A program made the translations under genes and the position numbers. Under the pieces are notes generated by a model. It made no database searches. It saw only the letters and a program-made list of their open reading frames with translations, and was not told the origin of the DNA. From contig DHZF01000041.1 in assembly GCA_002414505.1 (NCBI GenBank), positions 1 to 8,294 of the forward strand: a stretch of DNA of 8,294 bases, written 5' to 3'. Of the stretch, positions 1-7,308 are shown piece after piece. Every line of letters starts with the position of its first letter. Position 1 is the stretch's first letter. The DNA comes from Hyphomonas sp. UBA5111 (GTDB taxonomy: Bacteria; Pseudomonadota; Alphaproteobacteria; Caulobacterales; Hyphomonadaceae).

Positions 1-66
1 CCCACAAACCTCCCGGTTCCGGACTACAATTACGTGTCCGATTCCGTGATCAATATTTCGCTTTAA
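1..66 (+). CDS. petA: Ubiquinol-cytochrome c reductase iron-sulfur (Rieske) subunit, C-terminal end only
   Basis: The window opens in frame 1 inside a coding region that gives 21 residues and a TAA stop at 64-66. The peptide contains [19 protein letters not shown], which matches the usual end of Rieske proteins, where a conserved N-L-x-V-P-x-Y segment is followed by a short beta strand. The [2Fe-2S]-binding Cys/His motifs lie upstream of the window, so the identification rests on this tail and on the position directly before petB. In the bc1 complex this subunit takes the first electron from quinol at the Qo site and passes it to cytochrome c1. The stop is 16 bases before the petB start and the petB ribosome binding site overlaps the end of this gene, which indicates co-transcription. 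Confidence 0.88.
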   Translation, partial: PTNLPVPDYNYVSDSVINISL

Positions 67-82
67 GGGAAGGATACCGCAG

Positions 83-1540
83 ATGAGTGGACACGAATCT
101 TCCTACACGCCGACCAACGCCTTTACGAAATGGCTCGATACGCGTCTGCCGATCGTCCGGTTTGCCCAGGACACGGCCATCAATTTCCCGACGCCGAAGA
201 ATTTGAATTACTGGTACACGTTCGGCGGGATTCTCGCCGTCTGTCTGGTCGTTCAGATCCTTACCGGCATCATCCTGGCCATGCACTATGAAGCCAGCGT
301 CGATGGCGCCTTCGCTTCGGTCGAGCGCATCATGCGCGACGTGCCATATGGCTGGCTGCTGCGTTACATCCACGCCAATGGCGCCTCGATGTTCTTCCTT
401 GCGGTTTATCTGCACATGTTCCGCGGGCTCTATTACGGCTCGTACAAGGCGCCGCGCGAAGTCCTCTGGATTCTCGGCTGTGTCATCTACCTGCTGATGA
501 TGGCGACGGCATTCCTTGGTTACATGCTGCCCTGGGGCCAGATGTCTTATCACGGCGCGAACGTGATCACCGGCCTGTTCGGCGCGATCCCGCTGGTGGG
601 TGAGAGCCTCCAGACCTGGATCCTCGGCGGACCGTCCATCGGCAACCAGACGCTGCAGCGCTTCTTCTCGCTGCACTATCTTCTGCCCTTCATGATCGTC
701 GGTGCAGTCATCCTGCACGTCTGGGCACTGCACGTGCCGGGCAACAACAACCCGACCGGTGTCGAGGTTCAGGATGTCGCGAAAGATACCGTACCGTTCC
801 ACCCGTACTACACGGTGAAGGATGCCTTCGCGATCGTGATCTTCCTGATCATGTTTGCGGTCTTCGTCTTCTACGCGCCGAACGTGCTGGGCCACGCTGA
901 CAACTACATCGAAGCGAACCCGCTGGTGACGCCAGCGCACATCGTGCCCGAATGGTATTTGCTGCCATTCTACGCCATCCTGCGTGCCATCACGTTCGAT
1001 CTCGGCCCGATCCCGGCCAAGCTGCTCGGCGTGATCTTCATGTTCGCGGCCATTGCGGTCCTGTTCATCCTGCCCTGGCTCGACACGTCGAAAGTGAAGT
1101 CCATGCGCTACCGTCCGGTGGCCAAGCAGTTCTTCTTCGGCTTTGTCGCAGTCTGCCTCCTGCTCGGCTGGTGTGGCGCGGCAAACCCTGATGATGCCGT
1201 GATCCCGGCGCTGCAGGGCGATCCGAAACTGGTGGTCAGCTACACAGCAGGCGGTCAGGAAGCGACCAGCGAGTACAAGGGCGGCCATGAAGCCTATGTC
1301 GATGCGAAACGGTTCATGGAAACCCTGCCAGCGGATGCGAACGCCTCGCTCTCCGCCGTGCCGGCACCGACCTTCCTGTTCCGTCACTTCTCGCTGATCC
1401 TGACCTTCTGTTATTTCGGGTTCTTCGTGCTCCTTTTCTTCCTCGGTCTGACCGAGAAGCCGAAAGAGCTGCCGGAATCGATCCATAAATCCGTGCTGAA
1501 GCGCCACAAGGCGTCGGCCTCGGCCGTACCGGCTGAATAG
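83..1540 (+). CDS. petB: Cytochrome b subunit of the bc1 complex
   Basis: This 485-residue integral membrane protein is the quinol-oxidising core of complex III. The ATG at 83 follows an AAGGGAAGGA ribosome binding site at 65-74. Eight hydrophobic helices can be placed at about 43-66, 93-114, 126-148, 192-216, 245-266, 313-332, 348-365 and 430-455. The four haem b ligands are visible as His97/His111 in helix B and His198/His212 in helix D, with the canonical spacing of 14. The Qo-site motif PEWY is at 289-292 and the typical exit [10 protein letters not shown] at 458-467. The protein is longer than usual (about 400-445 residues) because roughly 50-60 extra residues sit between helices G and H (about 366-428). 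From the family topology that loop faces the periplasm. It is not fused to cytochrome c1, unlike the fbcH genes of some Rhizobiales. Confidence 0.98.
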   Translation: MSGHESSYTPTNAFTKWLDTRLPIVRFAQDTAINFPTPKNLNYWYTFGGILAVCLVVQILTGIILAMHYEASVDGAFASVERIMRDVPYGWLLRYIHANGASMFFLAVYLHMFRGLYYGSYKAPREVLWILGCVIYLLMMATAFLGYMLPWGQMSYHGANVITGLFGAIPLVGESLQTWILGGPSIGNQTLQRFFSLHYLLPFMIVGAVILHVWALHVPGNNNPTGVEVQDVAKDTVPFHPYYTVKDAFAIVIFLIMFAVFVFYAPNVLGHADNYIEANPLVTPAHIVPEWYLLPFYAILRAITFDLGPIPAKLLGVIFMFAAIAVLFILPWLDTSKVKSMRYRPVAKQFFFGFVAVCLLLGWCGAANPDDAVIPALQGDPKLVVSYTAGGQEATSEYKGGHEAYVDAKRFMETLPADANASLSAVPAPTFLFRHFSLILTFCYFGFFVLLFFLGLTEKPKELPESIHKSVLKRHKASASAVPAE

Positions 1541-1558
1541 GGAGCTTTGGGGAAAATC

Positions 1559-2551
1559 ATGAAAGCGTTCCGCATTCTTACTGCCGGTCTTGCCGGTCTC
1601 ATGATCGCCGCGTCAGCGCATGCTGCCGGCGGCGCCGCTCACCCGCATGAACCGGAAGAGGGCTGGCCCTTTGAAGGCGTGACGGGTCAGTTCGACCAGG
1701 CCTCCCTGCAGCGCGGCTATCAGGTGTATCAGGAAGTGTGTTCTTCCTGTCACTCGATGAAGCTGCTCAGCTACCGCAATCTCGGCGATCCGGGCGGCCC
1801 GTTCTATGATCCGGAATATCCGAACCCGAACGATAACCCGTATGTGAAGGCACTGGCCGCACAGAACGAAATCCTCAGCCCGACGCCAAACGAGGCCGGA
1901 GACTTCGATTTCCGTCCGGCGACGCCGGCTGACACGTTCCGCAGCCCGTATCCGAACGACAATGCTGCGCGCGCGGCCAATGGCGGCGCTGTGCCACCGG
2001 ACCTGTCGGTGATCTACAAGGCCCGTCATGATGGCGCGTCCTATGTCTACAGCCTGCTGTCAGGCTATCCGGATGAGGAAGTCTATTCCGAGCGCGTTGT
2101 GACCGAAGCCTCTGATGGCGGCACGCCGGACGATCCGAGCGACGACACGCCCGCCGAAGTGCAGACCCTGATCGACACGTCCAAGCTGCATATCGGTCAT
2201 GGTGATGACCATTATGAAGGCTATCTGATCCAGAATGCCGGCCAGTACTACAATCCGTACATGCCGGGTGACACGGTGCCGCAATTCGAAGGCGACCCGC
2301 GCCATGCGCCTCCGGGCGGCTTCCTCGCCATGCCGCCGCAACTCATTCCGGGCCGCGTCGAGTATAGCGATGGCACCGAAGCAACCGTCGAGCAGATGGC
2401 CCATGATGTGGCACAATTCCTCGCCTGGGCCGGTGAACCGAAGCAGACCAACCGCAAATCGCTCGGTCTTGCCGTGATGGTTTATTTTGGCATCCTCGCG
2501 ATCCTGCTCTGGTTCTCCTACAAGCGCATCTGGCGCAACGTCGAGCACTAG
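1559..2551 (+). CDS. petC: Cytochrome c1 of the bc1 complex
   Basis: This 330-residue c-type cytochrome carries electrons from the Rieske protein to soluble or membrane cytochrome c. A Sec signal peptide covers about 1-22 (KAFRI, a hydrophobic core, then AHA before AGG). The haem attachment site CSSCH is at 61-65, the conserved SPYPNDNAARAANGGAVPPD block at 129-148, and the probable axial Met is Met258 in GGFLAMPP. A C-terminal anchor helix at about 302-321 ends in YKRIWRNVEH. The start was set at ATG 1559, with GGGGA at 1549-1553. An in-frame TTG at 1547 would add four residues but lies only 6 bases after the petB stop and lacks a well-placed ribosome binding site. A stretch at about 171-226, rich in Asp, Glu and Pro, sits where most homologues have only a short link between the SLLTGY-like and YYNPY motifs. 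The gene is the last of the operon and is followed by a terminator. Confidence 0.97.
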   Translation: MKAFRILTAGLAGLMIAASAHAAGGAAHPHEPEEGWPFEGVTGQFDQASLQRGYQVYQEVCSSCHSMKLLSYRNLGDPGGPFYDPEYPNPNDNPYVKALAAQNEILSPTPNEAGDFDFRPATPADTFRSPYPNDNAARAANGGAVPPDLSVIYKARHDGASYVYSLLSGYPDEEVYSERVVTEASDGGTPDDPSDDTPAEVQTLIDTSKLHIGHGDDHYEGYLIQNAGQYYNPYMPGDTVPQFEGDPRHAPPGGFLAMPPQLIPGRVEYSDGTEATVEQMAHDVAQFLAWAGEPKQTNRKSLGLAVMVYFGILAILLWFSYKRIWRNVEH

Positions 2552-2580
2552 CAGACGGCTGACAGAGCTTTGAATTGACG

Positions 2581-2617
2581 ACCCCGCCCCTGGCTGATCC
2601 AAGGGCGGGGTTTTCTT
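2581..2617 (+). terminator. Intrinsic (Rho-independent) terminator after petC
   Basis: A perfect 8-bp GC stem pairs CCCCGCCC at 2582-2589 with GGGCGGGG at 2603-2610. The loop is 13 bases, and TTTTCTT follows directly at 2611-2617. The A at 2581 and T at 2611 can add one more pair. The position, 30 bases after the petC stop and 16 bases before the mtnP start, makes it the likely end of the pet operon. It implies that mtnP is either read through at low level or has a promoter that I could not locate in this short gap. Confidence 0.9.
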
Positions 2618-2632
2618 ATTCCGGAGCAGCAT

Positions 2633-3511
2633 ATGAGCAAATGGACCCTCGGCATCATCGGCGGATCGGGCCTTTACGAGATCGGCGGTCTTGAAGACCG
2701 CCGCGAGGAAAGTGTTGAGACCTCCTGGGGGACGCCATCCGATAAGCTGGTGCGGGGCCGGATAGGGGAGGTGGAGCTGGTCTTCCTGCCGCGTCATGGA
2801 CGGGGCCATCGCCTGACGCCGACCGAGGTGCCTTACCGGGCGAACATTGCCGCGCTGAAAGCGGCCGGCGTCACCGATATCCTGTCCATTTCGGCCTGCG
2901 GCAGCCTGAAGGAAGAATATGCGCCCGGCCATTTCCTTGCCGCGGACCAGTTCATCGACCGCACCTTTGCGCGCGACAAGACCTTCTTCGGCCCCGGCAT
3001 GGTGGCGCACGTCTCGATGGCGCAGCCGGTCTGCCCGCGCCTGTCCGGCCTGGCGGCCGATGCGGCGGAGGCAGTCGGCGCCAAGATGCATCGCGGCGGC
3101 ACCTATCTCGCCATGGAAGGCCCGCAATTCTCGTCGCTCGCCGAATCGAAGCTCTATCGCCAATGGGGCTGTGACGTGATCGGCATGACGGCAATGCCGG
3201 AATCCAAGCTCGCGCGCGAGGCCGAGCTGCCTTACGCCATTCTCTGCATGGTCACCGACTATGATTGCTGGCGGGCGGAAACCGAGGCGGTCTCGGTCAC
3301 GAATGTGCTGGAAGTCATGGGCCAGAACAGCGCCCTGGCGCGCAAGGCTGTTGTCCGCCTTGCAGAAACCCTGTCCGGTACCGAGCGGACCCCGGACCCG
3401 AACGGCACTGACACCTGTCTGGACCATGCGCTGATTACCGCGCCCCAGGCGCGCGACCCCGACCTGCTCAGCAGGCTTCAGGTGATTGCCGGGCGCGCCC
3501 TCAACGGCTAA
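2633..3511 (+). CDS. mtnP: S-methyl-5'-thioadenosine phosphorylase
   Basis: This 292-residue cytosolic enzyme of the PNP/MTAP phosphorylase family should split 5'-methylthioadenosine with phosphate into adenine and 5-methylthioribose 1-phosphate. That salvages the by-product of polyamine and homoserine-lactone synthesis. The sequence shows the phosphate-binding GGSGLY at 10-15, PRHGRGHR at 53-60, the family signature MEGPQFS at 161-167, and GMTAMPE at 184-190. TDYDCW at 208-213 has Asp209 and Asp211 in the place of the human MTAP residues that select 6-aminopurines. This argues for methylthioadenosine rather than inosine or guanosine substrates. The length is typical of the family. ATG 2633 has a GGAG ribosome binding site at 2623-2626. 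It lies just after the pet terminator. No adenine phosphoribosyltransferase gene follows, although apt is a common partner in related genomes. Confidence 0.95.
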   Translation: MSKWTLGIIGGSGLYEIGGLEDRREESVETSWGTPSDKLVRGRIGEVELVFLPRHGRGHRLTPTEVPYRANIAALKAAGVTDILSISACGSLKEEYAPGHFLAADQFIDRTFARDKTFFGPGMVAHVSMAQPVCPRLSGLAADAAEAVGAKMHRGGTYLAMEGPQFSSLAESKLYRQWGCDVIGMTAMPESKLAREAELPYAILCMVTDYDCWRAETEAVSVTNVLEVMGQNSALARKAVVRLAETLSGTERTPDPNGTDTCLDHALITAPQARDPDLLSRLQVIAGRALNG

Positions 3512-3513
3512 GG

Positions 3514-3529
3514 TTTACCAACACTTAAC
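3514..3529 (+). promoter_or_regulatory. Possible CtrA-type binding site
   Basis: TTTA at 3514-3517, a seven-base spacer, and TTAAC at 3525-3529 fit the alphaproteobacterial CtrA full-site pattern TTAA-N7-TTAAC with one mismatch. The site lies 56-71 bases before the ATG of the gene at 3585, in the 73-base gap after mtnP, where its promoter would be expected. This is a pattern match in one place. The organism's use of CtrA is not shown in the window. Confidence 0.35.
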
Positions 3530-3584
3530 CGGGCGCTGTGCGGGGAGGCATGGTAAACGGGGTACGCGTTGAGGGGATCTCAGA

Positions 3585-4493
3585 ATGAGTGAAGCGCAGT
3601 TCTACACATTCTTCACCGGCGGGCTCGGCCTGCTGATAGCCGCGGCGCTGATGATCGCCTGGCAGCTCTGGCGGCTCAGGGATGAGGAGCGCGACGGCGC
3701 GATCTCAGCCCTCGACGGCGTCAGCCACGAAATGCGAATCAATCTGCAGCGCATGGTGAATGAGGTCGCCCAGATCGTCGACACACAGGAAGCCGGGCCG
3801 GACGTGTTGCTGCCGGTACAGCATCCGCAGCTGGACGGCGTGAACGCCTCGCTGATCCGGACCAATCGCAATGCGATCGCCGTGATTGGCGCGACCTATC
3901 AGGAATTGGAAGCACGCAAGATGGCGTTGCGGGCCTATCTGGCCCAGAAGCGCGACCTGACGCCGGCTCTTGATGATGCGATGGACGCCACGATCAATGG
4001 CATTGCGACGCTCTATATGTGGGAAGAACATGCCGGCGTGCGGCCGTCCGAGGCCGGCATGGTGCGCAGCTGGCATGTGCGTGACTGGATGAAGGCGCAC
4101 GGCTTTTCGGCGCATTCCTTCCCCGGCATGCATTTGCGCGATGAAGTGGTCGAGCGCCTGCGCCAGTATGGCCTGCACCTGACGCCGCGCCCGCTGACCC
4201 ATACCGCACACGAATATTACAGCATGCGGTACGACCGGCAGGCTGACCCGCATGCACCCTTCTGGAAGCGCAAGCCGAAGACCGAAGAGGTCATGGCGGT
4301 TGTGGGCGTGGACGAGGCGTCTGAATATATCGACGAGGAATTCGAGGACACCTACGAGGCCGCGCCGGAGATGGCCGAGTCCGAGGACATGGATGCGGCC
4401 CTCGCCGAGATCGAGGCCATGGACGAGGATCTGCCGGACGAGGACGAGGCCTATGCGGAAGACGATTCCGAAGCGGGCCGTCTGCCGAACTGA
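3585..4493 (+). CDS. Hypothetical single-pass membrane protein with acidic C-terminal tail
   Basis: I do not recognise this 302-residue protein. ATG 3585 has a good ribosome binding site (GAGGGG at 3571-3576, spacing 8), and codon use looks like that of its neighbours, so it is a real gene. One transmembrane helix spans about 9-28 and is followed by WRLRDEERD, so the rest is probably cytoplasmic. Residues 35-66 and 105-140 look helical. SHEMR at 47-51 recalls the H-box of histidine kinases, but no ATP-binding N or G boxes follow, so kinase activity is not supported. Residues 145-230 form a mixed, His- and Trp-containing segment that may be a small folded domain. From about 233 to the end the chain is strongly acidic, with many Asp and Glu, and likely disordered. 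It is probably transcribed alone, perhaps from the CtrA-like site upstream, and converges on the yjgR-type gene with a 6-base gap. Confidence 0.85.
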   Translation: MSEAQFYTFFTGGLGLLIAAALMIAWQLWRLRDEERDGAISALDGVSHEMRINLQRMVNEVAQIVDTQEAGPDVLLPVQHPQLDGVNASLIRTNRNAIAVIGATYQELEARKMALRAYLAQKRDLTPALDDAMDATINGIATLYMWEEHAGVRPSEAGMVRSWHVRDWMKAHGFSAHSFPGMHLRDEVVERLRQYGLHLTPRPLTHTAHEYYSMRYDRQADPHAPFWKRKPKTEEVMAVVGVDEASEYIDEEFEDTYEAAPEMAESEDMDAALAEIEAMDEDLPDEDEAYAEDDSEAGRLPN

Positions 4494-4499
4494 TCCGGA

Positions 4500-6026
4500 C
4501 TAGCGTTTGAATGTGCCCATGATGCCGCGCAGGATGTAGCGGACGACTTCCCGGCTGGCCGTGCGGGCCGCCTGGTTTCCGGCCTTTTCGAGCGAACTCA
4601 TCCGGCGCGAGCTGCGGCGGCGCGTGGTGGTCTTCTTTTTCTTCTTGTCGAGTTCCGCCTGCGCCTTGGCTTCCTTCTTGGCCAGTTCTTCGGCCTCCTC
4701 GGCGGCTTTCACTTCCCGCGCCTCAAGCACCTCATAGGCCGACTCGCGGTCGATCGCCTTTTCGTACTTTCCGGCGACGGGGCTGGCATTCTGGATGGAT
4801 TTGCGTTCGGCGTCGGTAGCCGGGCCGAGGCGCGAGGCGGGCGGGCGGATTACCGTCCACTGCACGATGCTCGGCGCGCCCTTGGCATCCAGCGTCGAGA
4901 CCAGCGCTTCGCCGACGCCCAACTGGGTGATGACCTCTTCGGTGTCGAAATTCTCGTTTTCGCGGAAGGATTGGGCGGCGGCGCGCACGCCCTTGCGTTC
5001 CGCCGGTGTGTAGGCGCGCAGGGCATGTTGCAGCCGGTTGCCCAGCTGTGCCAGCACGCTTTCCGGCAAGTCGCGCGGGTTCTGCGTGACGAAATAGACC
5101 CCGACCCCTTTCGAGCGGATCAGGCGCACGACCTGTTCGATCTTCTGCATCAGCGCGCCGGGCGCATCATCAAACAGGAGATGGGCTTCATCGAAGAAGA
5201 AGACGAGGCGCGGCTTGTCCGGATCGCCCACTTCCGGCAGCTGCTCGAACAGTTCCGACAGCAGCCAGAGCAGGAAGGTGGAATAGAGTTTCGGGCTGTT
5301 GATCAGGCGCGTGGCGTCCAGCACGTTCACGATGCCGCGCCCGTCGGTGTGGGTGCGCATCATGTCGGGCAGTTCCAGCGCCGGTTCGCCGAAGAAGAAA
5401 TCTGCGCCCTCGCGCTCCAGCACCAGCAGATTGCGTTGCACGGCGCCAAGCGAGGAGGAGGCCACATTGCCGTATTCCTTGCTGAGTTCGTCGCGCACTT
5501 CCTTGTCGCTCATATGGACGAGCAGCTTGCGCAGATCCTTCAGGTCGAGCAGCAGGAGGCCATTGTCGTCGGCATATTCGAAGGCGATGTTCAGCACGCC
5601 TTCCTGCGCTTCGGTCAGATCCATCAGGCGTGACAGGAGCAGGGGGCCCATTTCGGAGATGGTGGTGCGGATCGGGTGGCCATTCTCGCCGAACACATCC
5701 CAGAACACGGTCGGAGCGGCGGCATAGTCATAGTCGCCGAGGCCGATCTTGTTGGCGCGCGCGACGAATTTCTCGTGCAGCTTGTGGTCGGTGCTGCCAG
5801 GCATGCAGATGCCGGACAGGTCGCCCTTCACATCGGCGCAGAAGACGGGAACGCCTGCATCGGAAAAGCCCTGAGCAAGGTTTTGCAGGGTGACGGTCTT
5901 GCCGGTCCCGGTTGCGCCGGCGATCAGGCCGTGACGGTTGGCGATTTTCAGCAACAGGTCCTGCGCCACATTCGGCTGCCCCGTGCCATCTGCATCCGCG
6001 CCGCCGATAAAGATGGATTCCATCAT
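4500..6026 (-). CDS. yjgR: DUF853 family HerA/FtsK-like ATPase (YjgR type)
   Basis: This 508-residue P-loop protein closely resembles E. coli YjgR, a HerA-like putative helicase/translocase whose biological role is unknown. Walker A is GATGTGKT at 37-44 within RHGLIAGATGTGKTVTLQNL, followed by VFCADVKGDLSG at 61-72. Other family blocks are FGENGHP at 112-118 and GPLLLSRLMDL at 127-137. Walker B is LVFFFDEAHLL at 274-284, and IRSKGVGVYFVTQNP at 303-317 is the sensor-like segment. DRESAYE at 426-432 ends the core. A charged helical stretch (about 433-465) and a Lys/Arg-rich patch (461-475) lead to a conserved-looking tail, SREVVRYILRGIMGTFKR. The start is one of two tandem ATG codons (6026 or 6023), behind GAAGGGGA on the minus strand. 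A longer open frame reaches 6557, but it overlaps the divergent gene and lacks family similarity. Likely cytoplasmic. Confidence 0.93.
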   Translation of the reverse strand: MMESIFIGGADADGTGQPNVAQDLLLKIANRHGLIAGATGTGKTVTLQNLAQGFSDAGVPVFCADVKGDLSGICMPGSTDHKLHEKFVARANKIGLGDYDYAAAPTVFWDVFGENGHPIRTTISEMGPLLLSRLMDLTEAQEGVLNIAFEYADDNGLLLLDLKDLRKLLVHMSDKEVRDELSKEYGNVASSSLGAVQRNLLVLEREGADFFFGEPALELPDMMRTHTDGRGIVNVLDATRLINSPKLYSTFLLWLLSELFEQLPEVGDPDKPRLVFFFDEAHLLFDDAPGALMQKIEQVVRLIRSKGVGVYFVTQNPRDLPESVLAQLGNRLQHALRAYTPAERKGVRAAAQSFRENENFDTEEVITQLGVGEALVSTLDAKGAPSIVQWTVIRPPASRLGPATDAERKSIQNASPVAGKYEKAIDRESAYEVLEAREVKAAEEAEELAKKEAKAQAELDKKKKKTTTRRRSSRRMSSLEKAGNQAARTASREVVRYILRGIMGTFKR

Positions 6027-6156
6027 CCTGTCCCCTTCATTCCATACAGGAGGCGACGCTAGAGAATTCACCGGATTCGGCAAGGGCACAGGCGCAGGCT
6101 CTTGACGTGGGGCGAGGCTCTCAGCACCGTGCCGGAAGTCAGGCCGGGGAAAGATC
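6027..6156. promoter_or_regulatory. Divergent intergenic region between yjgR and the AI-2E-type gene
   Basis: These 130 bases separate two divergent genes and should hold both promoters. On the plus strand TTGACG at 6102-6107 is a good -35 hexamer, but no clear -10 follows at 16-18 bases. On the minus strand TTGCCG (complement of 6078-6083) and a TCTAGCGT stretch (complement of 6056-6063) could form a weak promoter for yjgR. Ribosome binding sites are GGGGA at 6146-6150 for the plus gene and AAGGGG (complement of 6032-6037) for yjgR. No inverted repeat strong enough to call an operator was seen. Confidence 0.4.
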
Positions 6157-7284
6157 ATGGATCGCGCGACGAAGACAGGTATCTGGATCATCGCTACCGG
6201 GGTCATCCTGACCTTCCTGCATTTTGGCCGGAGCATTCTCGCGCCCTTCGCGCTGGCGGTTTTCCTGTTCCTGGTCATCGAGGGCTTTGCCACGATGATC
6301 GACAATTGGTCGCGCACGCTCAAAATCGGGCATGCGCGAATTTTCGCCGTCCTGATCGTTCTGGGCGGGTTTTTCGGGTTCATGGCCCTGCTGGCCAATG
6401 GCATCGCCGAGTTCGGACGCGACGCGGGCGAGTATGAAACGCGGATCAATGACATGATCTCGGAGGGGTACACGCTGCTGCACATGTCGGGCGCGCCGAC
6501 GCTGCAGGAACTCCTGTTCAACGAGACCGGGCAGCGTTTCTTCGCCACCATTGCCAATGAGACCGGAGACCTGTCGGGCGACCTGGTCCTGATCCTGATC
6601 TATGTCGCCTTCCTGTTCCTGGCGCAGTCCAGCTGGACCCGGAAACTGGACAATATCTTTCCCAGCTTCGAGCGGCGCGCGCAGGTGCGCGAGATCGGTG
6701 ACGAGGCACGGCGCAGCATTGAAACCTATTTGTGGACGCAGACCGTGATCTCGGCCCTGATCACGGTGCTCACCTATTTTTCCCTCCTCGCTTTGGGGGT
6801 AAAAAATGCGCTGTTCCTGTCAGCCTTGATATTTGTGCTCAATTATATCCCGACCGTGGGGTCGATTGTCGCGGCGCTGGTGCCGCCGCTGTTCGCCATC
6901 GTGCAACCTGAGTTGCCTGCATGGATTCCGGGTGCGCCGCCGCAGGACAATTACATTTATGCCGCCATCGTGTTCGTGGCGGTCAGCTTCTGGCAGTTCT
7001 CGATCGGCAATTTCATCCAGCCGCGCATGATGGGGGAATCCCTCAACCTGTCGGCTCTGGTTGTGTTGCTGTCACTGGCCATATGGGGCGCGATCTGGGG
7101 CATCCCCGGCATGTTCCTGTCGGCGCCATTGACCGTGTTGATGATGATTTTCTTCGCGCAATCCAGCAGCACGAGATGGATCGCCATCCTCTTGTCGGCG
7201 GATGGAAATCCACAGGGAAAATGTGCGAATTCGACCTCAGAAGATGCAGAAGCCACTGAGCCTGCCTATGGTGAAAATCGATAA
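6157..7284 (+). CDS. AI-2E family transporter (PerM/YdiK/TqsA-like membrane protein)
   Basis: This 375-residue polytopic inner-membrane protein belongs to the AI-2E exporter family (PF01594). Members have been linked to autoinducer-2 export, Na+/H+ antiport and other efflux, so the substrate cannot be assigned here. Hydrophobic helices lie at about 8-22, 26-45, 60-82, 142-158, 196-214, 217-250, 266-284 and 296-334. A hydrophilic loop at about 83-140 is typical of the family. Diagnostic motifs are LNYIPTVGSIVAA at 228-240, GNFIQPRMMGESLNLSALVV at 284-303 and WGIPGMFLSAPL at 314-325. The final 30 residues are polar and family-variable. ATG 6157 has GGGGA at 6146-6150. The gene is divergent from yjgR and has no close downstream partner, so it is probably monocistronic. 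No strong terminator lies directly behind it. The nearest candidate hairpin is about 175 bases further on. Confidence 0.92.
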   Translation: MDRATKTGIWIIATGVILTFLHFGRSILAPFALAVFLFLVIEGFATMIDNWSRTLKIGHARIFAVLIVLGGFFGFMALLANGIAEFGRDAGEYETRINDMISEGYTLLHMSGAPTLQELLFNETGQRFFATIANETGDLSGDLVLILIYVAFLFLAQSSWTRKLDNIFPSFERRAQVREIGDEARRSIETYLWTQTVISALITVLTYFSLLALGVKNALFLSALIFVLNYIPTVGSIVAALVPPLFAIVQPELPAWIPGAPPQDNYIYAAIVFVAVSFWQFSIGNFIQPRMMGESLNLSALVVLLSLAIWGAIWGIPGMFLSAPLTVLMMIFFAQSSSTRWIAILLSADGNPQGKCANSTSEDAEATEPAYGENR

Positions 7285-7308
7285 ATTATGCCAAGTGTGA
7301 GGAAAGTT

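Noticed and set aside
50..1507. A 485-codon open frame on the minus strand, antisense to petB and of equal length
   Set aside because: Its translation is dominated by Arg, His, Asp, Glu and Gln with no recognisable domain, and its extent follows the petB codon phase. Long antisense frames of this kind are common in GC-rich genes. petB itself shows clear family motifs.
1547..1558. TTG start for petC at 1547
   Set aside because: The nearest purine-rich site (1541-1544) is too close to the TTG, whereas ATG 1559 has GGGGA at a good distance and gives a normal signal peptide.
2060..3427. A 455-codon minus-strand open frame across petC, the terminator and mtnP
   Set aside because: It crosses a clear plus-strand terminator and two genes with unmistakable motifs. 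Its composition is typical of a shadow frame and no motif is visible.
3717..3737. Reading the SHEMR motif of the unknown protein as a histidine kinase
   Set aside because: No ATP-binding N, G1 or G2 boxes occur downstream, so the resemblance to an H-box may be chance.
6027..6557. N-terminal extension of the yjgR-type gene up to 6557
   Set aside because: The extra 177 residues are antisense to the conserved AI-2E-type gene, are rich in Arg, Ser and Pro, and do not resemble the family. The tandem ATG at 6023-6026 has a ribosome binding site and fits the usual N-terminus.
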